From assembly GCF_000577815.1 (NCBI RefSeq), contig NZ_CBYM010000002.1, forward strand, positions 153,819 to 217,818: a stretch of 64,000 bases of DNA, written 5' to 3'. Source of the stretch: Clostridium saudiense (GTDB lineage Bacteria; Bacillota; Clostridia; Clostridiales; Clostridiaceae). A model generated the notes under the pieces. It saw only the letters and a program-made list of their open reading frames with translations. It ran no database searches and was not told the DNA's origin. Position 1 is the stretch's first letter. The number at the start of each line of letters is the position of its first letter. Shown here one piece after another: positions 58,729 to 64,000 of this stretch. The position numbers and the translations under genes were made by a program.

Positions 58729-61200
58729 TTATATACTACTCTTTGAGCAATATATATTGTCATTTACATTAATAAAAGTTTCTTTTTCTGATATTTCACT
58801 ATTTATTAAAACTCTGATCTTAATAGTTGCTTTAGCGCTCTCACCAATATTTAGCTCGCTAACTTTCCATATTATTTCCTTTCCTAGTTGATGAATTGAT
58901 CCTTTTGATACACTTATTTCTTTTACTGTTATTCCTCTTCCTAAAACATCAGTAATTCTAATATCCGTTGCTACATCTGGACCATTATTTATAATATTTA
59001 TTTCATATTGAGTTTTTCCTCCGGGTTCAACATCAATATTATATTGTGATTTTTCTATACTTAAATTGCATATTCTAGTGCTTACTTTCATTATAGATAT
59101 TGAACTCTCTTCATAATAGCCTTCTTTTTCTTTACTTCTATCTTCAGAAATTGAATGAGCATATCCAGTAATATATGTGTTTAATTCATTATCTAATGCA
59201 AGCCCTAATGCAAAATCATTTATATTTTTTCTTAAGAATGTTCCAAGTAATAAAGCTTTTCTTCTTTCTTTGTTTAGATCTAATTTTAATAAAAAAGAAT
59301 TATATCCATTTTTTACCCAACCATTTTCATAACTATTCACTGGAAAATCAGTTGATGTTGTAAACCCACATATATATACATAATTATTATAATCAATTTT
59401 TATATCTGAACATACATCACTTCCATTTCCATCTATATAACTTCCATAGGCTAGTCCTTTTTCTCCTGATAATTGTGTATTTATCTTAATAAGAAACCCC
59501 GAACCCTCTATGTTAGATATACTATTTTGAAATGCATTTTGGGTTATAGGAAAATTATTCAAAGAATTTGTTACTCCTGTTATATAAGCACATTCTCTTG
59601 AATCAACTGCAATTCCATATCCAGCTTCTTCCCCATCTCCACATAAAAATGAGGAATATATTAAGCTCTCTTTTCCTGTTTTATTCAAATTAAATTTAGA
59701 TATAAAAGCACTACTTAATCCTCCTTCAAATTTAGTTTCATAAGCATTTTGTGTTACAGGAAAATCCTTTGATTGAGTAACACCTGTAACATATACATAA
59801 CCATTGTCATCTACTGCTAATGCTGAAAAACTAGTTGAGTCATTTCCACCAAAATATGTTCCATATAACAATGCATCTTTTCTTTCTTTATTTATATCTA
59901 GTTTTAATAAAAATCCAACATCAACAGCATCATCATTATTTTTTTCATAAGCACTTTCACTTATAGGAAATCCAAAATTTGAATTAGTTAATCCCACTAC
60001 ATATACATTCTTTTCCTTATCTATTGCCACCGAATAAGCATAATCATACGAATTCCCACCTAAATATGTTCCATAAACTAAGCTACTTAATCCAACCTTT
60101 TTAGTGTCTATTTTAATTAAAAAACCTGTTTTACTTCCTCCTGGATAACTATATGCATATGATTTTTCTGTTACTGGAAATTCATATATTGAATTAGTTG
60201 CTCCTACTATATATGCATTTTTTTCATTATCCACAGCTATTTCAACAGCCTCATCAATGCCTTCCCCACCAATATAAGCTGCATACTTTAGTGCCGACTG
60301 TCCCTTTTTAGTAGTATCTATCTTTACCAAAAAAGCACCATAATCCTTTCCACTTAAAACATTTTTATAAATCTTCTTGTCTGGAAAGTTTTGAAAGCCT
60401 ACTTCTCCTGTAATATATACACAGTTCTTTTCATCTACAGCTATTGAATTTGCTCTATCAACTACACAAGTAGAATTAAAATTATCAAATGATACTGACA
60501 TGGTAATTGTTAAACTATCTTCTTCATTATAATTACTTATATTAAATTTTATATTACCGTCCTCATCTATTCCAAAGCTACTTTCTATTTTTTCATCATT
60601 ATTATTTTGATAAGCTTCAGGTTTTGATATTTTTAATATTCTTTCTTTTATATTAACATTTATATCTCCATTATCATCTAACTCTATGTTATTTGCTCCA
60701 TTTAAATTTAATAATATGTTGTTTATATTTTTATTAGGTTCAACTATAAAGTCCCATTTAATAACCCCTTCACGTTCATAATATAATATATCTATTCCAT
60801 TATATATTTCTTTGTATAATAGCTTTTCATATAATGGTATAGAACATTTCCAATTTGAAATATCTTCTCCCTTAAAATAATTTAATGTACAATTAAATTC
60901 ATTTTTACCTATTATTTGAGGAATCTTATTTGAACTTTTAAAACAAACTCTCAAAACATTAATTTGATACTCTTCCATTTTTCTTAGTGATGTATTATAT
61001 AAGTTACTACTATCTAACTCTTTCAACTCTTGTATTTTTTCATTACTTCTAAATGCTAATACTATCTCCTTATCAGTAAAAAAGGTTGTACATTCTTTTT
61101 TGTTTAATACAAATTGTACCTTATTATCATATTGACCTATATTTCTTTCAAATATCAACGGTAAATTATTTAATACATTTGCTATCTTAACATTGCTCAT
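58729..61200 (-). CDS. Large SBBP beta-propeller protein with a C-terminal DUF11 domain
   Basis: 823 residues. The N-terminal 230 residues (LPLIFERNIGQYDNKVQFV, WDFIVEPNKNI) match the DUF7948-type domain that precedes SBBP repeats. About seven SBBP repeats follow (about 250-690), each with a pattern like NVYVVGLTNS then FPI/FPV and a GTYLGG motif, predicted to form a beta-propeller. A DUF11-like domain ends the protein (about 711-810, EINIINNGPDVATDIRITD). Such proteins are normally secreted, but no signal peptide, membrane anchor or sortase motif is visible. The ATG has a strong AAAAGGAGGAG. Function unknown; adhesion or surface structure is a guess. Confidence 0.85.
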   Translation of the reverse strand: MSNVKIANVLNNLPLIFERNIGQYDNKVQFVLNKKECTTFFTDKEIVLAFRSNEKIQELKELDSSNLYNTSLRKMEEYQINVLRVCFKSSNKIPQIIGKNEFNCTLNYFKGEDISNWKCSIPLYEKLLYKEIYNGIDILYYEREGVIKWDFIVEPNKNINNILLNLNGANNIELDDNGDINVNIKERILKISKPEAYQNNNDEKIESSFGIDEDGNIKFNISNYNEEDSLTITMSVSFDNFNSTCVVDRANSIAVDEKNCVYITGEVGFQNFPDKKIYKNVLSGKDYGAFLVKIDTTKKGQSALKYAAYIGGEGIDEAVEIAVDNEKNAYIVGATNSIYEFPVTEKSYAYSYPGGSKTGFLIKIDTKKVGLSSLVYGTYLGGNSYDYAYSVAIDKEKNVYVVGLTNSNFGFPISESAYEKNNDDAVDVGFLLKLDINKERKDALLYGTYFGGNDSTSFSALAVDDNGYVYVTGVTQSKDFPVTQNAYETKFEGGLSSAFISKFNLNKTGKESLIYSSFLCGDGEEAGYGIAVDSRECAYITGVTNSLNNFPITQNAFQNSISNIEGSGFLIKINTQLSGEKGLAYGSYIDGNGSDVCSDIKIDYNNYVYICGFTTSTDFPVNSYENGWVKNGYNSFLLKLDLNKERRKALLLGTFLRKNINDFALGLALDNELNTYITGYAHSISEDRSKEKEGYYEESSISIMKVSTRICNLSIEKSQYNIDVEPGGKTQYEINIINNGPDVATDIRITDVLGRGITVKEISVSKGSIHQLGKEIIWKVSELNIGESAKATIKIRVLINSEISEKETFINVNDNIYCSKSSI

Positions 61201-61308
61201 AATCTCTCCTCCTTTTATAACATTATTTCTACTATATATTAACTTATGTACCTTAATTTTTAATTATCACTACATTTCTATTTATATATAACTTGATTTA
61301 AATGCATA

Positions 61309-61340
61309 AAAAGAGACTATCAATTATGATAATCTCTTTT
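61309..61340 (-). terminator. Terminator after the oleate hydratase gene
   Basis: AAAAGAGACTATC (61309-61321) / GATAATCTCTTTT (61328-61340) with one mismatch and T-rich flank on the minus strand. Confidence 0.65.
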
Positions 61341-61421
61341 CTTTATCAATAAATAACTCTAATTACAATTTTCTATAGTAAGTTAAACCTATATATTTAC
61401 TTAATAATAATTAATATTTTT

Positions 61422-63191
61422 TTATATTAATTTATACCTTTCTAGCAACTCTTCAATTACAGTTCCTTGAATTTCTTTAAATACTTTCTTTTCAACCATC
61501 TTAGCTTTTAATGGAAGTTTTATATCTGTAATCTTCTTACCATCCATCATTTTAGAAGTTGAATCTAGTAATACTCTAATATCATAACAAGAATTAAATA
61601 CTTCTGGAACTCCACGATCAATATTTAATAATGTATATACTGCTTCCATAGCTGTTCTTACAGAATATTCAGTTGTAAATACTGTATCACGAACTGTATC
61701 TGCAAATTGACCTAAAAATGCAAAGTTAACACATCCCTCTGGTACAACTTTGGGTCTATCACCAGCTGTTCTTGGCATAAAGAAAGCTGTTATATATGGC
61801 ATCATACAAGGTATAGCTCTTGCAGAATTTCTAGCCATTTCTGGAATTTCATCTACTGGAACACCTAAATGATATAACCATTCTTGAGTAATTTCATATC
61901 CTGTACATTCCTTCATAGGCTTTTTAATAAAGTCACCAGGAACATCTGTAAATAATCCATAAACCCACACAACTAATTGATCTCCAGGTTGTGTTTTAAA
62001 ATGTGGCTGACGATTTAATGTATAGCTCATTAACCATGAAGAATCTTTTGCTGTTATTATTCCTCCTGTAACTACCTTTCCGCTAAATGGATCACGCTTA
62101 CATACTTTTTCAATATATGGTGGTATTCTATCATCTAAAGTTGTAACTGTAGCTGATTCCCAGTTTGTAGCTTTAATATTTGTACAAAACTTATCTGGAT
62201 GTCCAAAGTCCTGATCTTGAGCTGCGATGTTTCTCCATAATCTCCAGCAACCACCTTCTTCAGTATTTAAAACCGGTGCAGTATCATGATCACCTAATGT
62301 AGCATTTTCTGTACAACTACCATTTGTAACAAATACTAAGTCATCTTCTACTAAGTCTATTTTTTCTTCTTTTCCATCATGAATACAAATAATTTGTTTT
62401 GCTACTTTTTTCTTACCTTCTTTTTCAAATATTACATTAGTAACTTGTGTATTGTATTGGAAGTTAACCCCATGTGACTCTAAATATTTAACCATTGGTA
62501 ATATTAAAGATTCATATTGATTATACTTAGTAAACTTTAATGCTGAGAAATCTGGAAGGCCACCAATATGATGGATAAATCTTTGAATATAAAGTTTCAT
62601 TTCTAATGCACTATGCCATTCTTCAAATGCAAACATAGTCCTCCAATATAACCAAAAGTTTGATTTATAAAACTCTTCTGTAAATACATCATCTATTGTT
62701 TTATCATATAAATCTTCATCCTTAGTAAAGAATAATTTTATTATTTCCATAGATGCTTTATCTGATAAACCAAATTTACCATCTGTATGTGCATCTTCAC
62801 CTCTATTTACTGTAGCTCTCATTAAAGAATAATTAGGATCTTTTTTATTTAACCAATAATATTCATCTAATACAGATACACCTTCTGTTTCTAATGATGG
62901 AATTGATCTAAATAAATCCCATAAACATTCAAAATGGTTTTCCATTTCACGTCCACCACGAATTACAAAACCTTTTGTTGGATCATTAATTCCATCACAA
63001 GCTCCACCTGCAATATTCATTTCTTCTAATATGTGAATATGCTCACCCCTCATTTGTCCATCACGAACTAAAAAACATGCTGCTGCTAAAGATGCAAGTC
63101 CTGCCCCTACTAAATAAGCTGATTTTCTATCTACATTTGCTGGTTTTTCTGGGCGAGCAAATGCCTCATAATTACCATTACTATAATACAT
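61422..63191 (-). CDS. ohyA: Oleate hydratase (fatty acid double-bond hydratase)
   Basis: 589 residues, the family's usual length. The N-terminal FAD fold AYLVGAGLASLAAACFLVRD, then GGACDG, RGGREMENHFECLWD and NRGEDAHTDGKFGLS are characteristic. Oleate hydratases add water to the cis-9 double bond of free oleic or linoleic acid, giving 10-hydroxy fatty acids, which detoxifies host unsaturated fatty acids. The ATG follows GAGGGAGG. A TetR-type gene lies just upstream on the same strand and is a probable regulator. Confidence 0.94.
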   Translation of the reverse strand: MYYSNGNYEAFARPEKPANVDRKSAYLVGAGLASLAAACFLVRDGQMRGEHIHILEEMNIAGGACDGINDPTKGFVIRGGREMENHFECLWDLFRSIPSLETEGVSVLDEYYWLNKKDPNYSLMRATVNRGEDAHTDGKFGLSDKASMEIIKLFFTKDEDLYDKTIDDVFTEEFYKSNFWLYWRTMFAFEEWHSALEMKLYIQRFIHHIGGLPDFSALKFTKYNQYESLILPMVKYLESHGVNFQYNTQVTNVIFEKEGKKKVAKQIICIHDGKEEKIDLVEDDLVFVTNGSCTENATLGDHDTAPVLNTEEGGCWRLWRNIAAQDQDFGHPDKFCTNIKATNWESATVTTLDDRIPPYIEKVCKRDPFSGKVVTGGIITAKDSSWLMSYTLNRQPHFKTQPGDQLVVWVYGLFTDVPGDFIKKPMKECTGYEITQEWLYHLGVPVDEIPEMARNSARAIPCMMPYITAFFMPRTAGDRPKVVPEGCVNFAFLGQFADTVRDTVFTTEYSVRTAMEAVYTLLNIDRGVPEVFNSCYDIRVLLDSTSKMMDGKKITDIKLPLKAKMVEKKVFKEIQGTVIEELLERYKLI

Positions 63192-63350
63192 ATAAATTCC
63201 TCCCTCTTATATAAAAACAATTTATTTTTTATTAAATTTCGTAGATTTATCTTATATGCTTATAGTATTACTTTCTAATAACATCTTCTATAGACAAAAT
63301 TATGCCTATGTCCTATTTTTAAACAAACCTTTAAAATTGTAAAAAAATAA

Positions 63351-63370
63351 GACAAACCTTTAAGTTTGTC
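63351..63370 (-). terminator. Terminator after the TetR-family gene
   Basis: GACAAAC (63351-63357) / GTTTGTC (63364-63370), then TTATTTTTTT on the minus strand. Confidence 0.65.
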
Positions 63371-63379
63371 CAAATTTTA

Positions 63380-63955
63380 TTATTCTAATTTATTATGTTT
63401 ATCATTTCTATATCTTTGTAATGCGGTTTCAATATTTCCTGAAATTAATGTATTTAATCTCTTAATAATATCTTTTGGTTCTTCCATCATGCCTTTTCTT
63501 ATCCAATCAATTACTAATCCAACAAAAGCAAATTTATAGAAATCTGCAATAAATGACTTATCTTTCTCTCTAACAGACATGTCCTTTGATTTTTCTTCAA
63601 CTACACCCAAAAGCAAATAATATGTTTCATTATATAAATATCTTTCTAAATATTCTCTACTTACAGAATTATAAGTATTTAAAACAAAAGTTTTATTTTC
63701 TAAAATATATTCAAATATTTCATAAAACCCTTCTTGCCATGTATCATATGTCTTTTTATCTCCTAAAGCCCTTGTTGCTTCATTTGTATAAACCCATTCT
63801 AATAAATCATATATATCCTTAAAGTGATAATAAAACGTTTGACGATTTACTTCACAATCCTCTGTTATATCCGTAATTTTAATCTTATCTAATGGCTTTT
63901 GTGATAATAATTTTTTTAAAGATGTAGCAAATGCCTTTTTAGTTGTTTGTGCCAT
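63380..63955 (-). CDS. TetR-family transcriptional regulator
   Basis: 191 residues. The N-terminal helix-turn-helix is typical: KIKITDITEDCEVNRQTFYY followed by HFKDIYDLLEWVY. The C-terminal helical domain resembles the TetR_C_8 group (DhaS-like), with ADFYKFAFVGLVIDWIRKGM near residue 145. The ligand is unknown. It is upstream of and codirectional with the oleate hydratase gene, separated by a terminator, so control of ohyA by fatty acids is inferred only from position. The ATG follows AAGGGGTGAAG. Confidence 0.87.
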   Translation of the reverse strand: MAQTTKKAFATSLKKLLSQKPLDKIKITDITEDCEVNRQTFYYHFKDIYDLLEWVYTNEATRALGDKKTYDTWQEGFYEIFEYILENKTFVLNTYNSVSREYLERYLYNETYYLLLGVVEEKSKDMSVREKDKSFIADFYKFAFVGLVIDWIRKGMMEEPKDIIKRLNTLISGNIETALQRYRNDKHNKLE

Positions 63956-64000
63956 ATAACTTCACCCCTTATATATCTCTCTTGTACACTCTTTTATTTA

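Noticed and set aside
63192..63350. TetR operator upstream of ohyA
   Set aside because: Only a weak, widely spaced partial inverted repeat (ATAGACA / TGTCCTAT) is seen; not enough to call.

Overview
The window looks like low-GC Clostridium sensu stricto DNA. It is very AT-rich, uses strong GGAGG-type ribosome binding sites with many TTG and GTG starts, and carries clostridial hallmarks: a glmS ribozyme, class II GalT, LicT/RAT antitermination and oleate hydratase. I cannot name the species. Almost every gene from about 5.7 kb to the right end lies on the minus strand, as expected for one replichore arm. I see no rRNA, tRNA, CRISPR array, insertion sequence or phage block.

Layout. 0-0.8 kb: the start of an ABC exporter gene, divergent from a marR regulator with palindromic operators between them. 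0.9-2.3 kb: a purine permease. 2.5-5.7 kb: a zinc uptake operon (znuA, znuC, znuB) with a Fur/Zur-type regulator. 5.7-9.8 kb: galM, a nucleotidyltransferase and pullulanase. 10-16.2 kb: surface functions (LCP protein, a response regulator/histidine kinase/lipoprotein operon, polysaccharide deacetylase). 16.4-20.9 kb: an ECF transporter (T, fused A-A', S) with a SAM-hydrolysing DUF62 enzyme. 20.9-29.8 kb: galactose and starch genes (galK, galT, ROK regulator, neopullulanase, divergent AraC regulator), a GNAT acetyltransferase, a YjjG-type phosphatase and a decayed alpha-galactosidase. 30-42.5 kb: housekeeping and stress genes (DbpA helicase, a half-size sirohaem protein, RNase J, GH25-LysM lysozyme, DUF1846, CoA-disulfide reductase/NADH oxidase, LiaF-like and DUF554 membrane proteins, a ZIP transporter, a 30-residue membrane peptide). 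42.7-50.8 kb: GH1 glycosidase, mannitol PTS, a chimeric scar joining a DUF4176 gene to the tail of mtlD, pgi, and glmS with its ribozyme. 51-57 kb: a Cof phosphatase and the beta-glucoside operon licT-bglP-GH1 with three RAT elements. 57-64 kb: two YczE/YitT-type membrane proteins, a large SBBP-repeat/DUF11 protein, oleate hydratase and a TetR regulator.

How the genes fit together. Much of the window is sugar supply: alpha-glucan debranching (pullulanase, neopullulanase), the Leloir pathway (galM, galK, galT), beta-glucosides (PTS plus GH1), mannitol PTS, and entry points to glycolysis and amino sugars (pgi, glmS). A second theme is metal and envelope homeostasis. Two sugar genes (alpha-galactosidase, mtlD) survive only as fragments that keep flanking control signals, so this strain appears to have trimmed some sugar pathways.

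The most notable observations are the extra RAT beside a helix that would hide the bglP ribosome binding site, the DUF4176/mtlD deletion scar, the alpha-galactosidase scar, the DUF62-ECF cluster, and the leaderless SBBP/DUF11 protein. No wholly new multi-gene system is evident. Start codons were chosen from ribosome binding sites and often differ from the longest reading frame.
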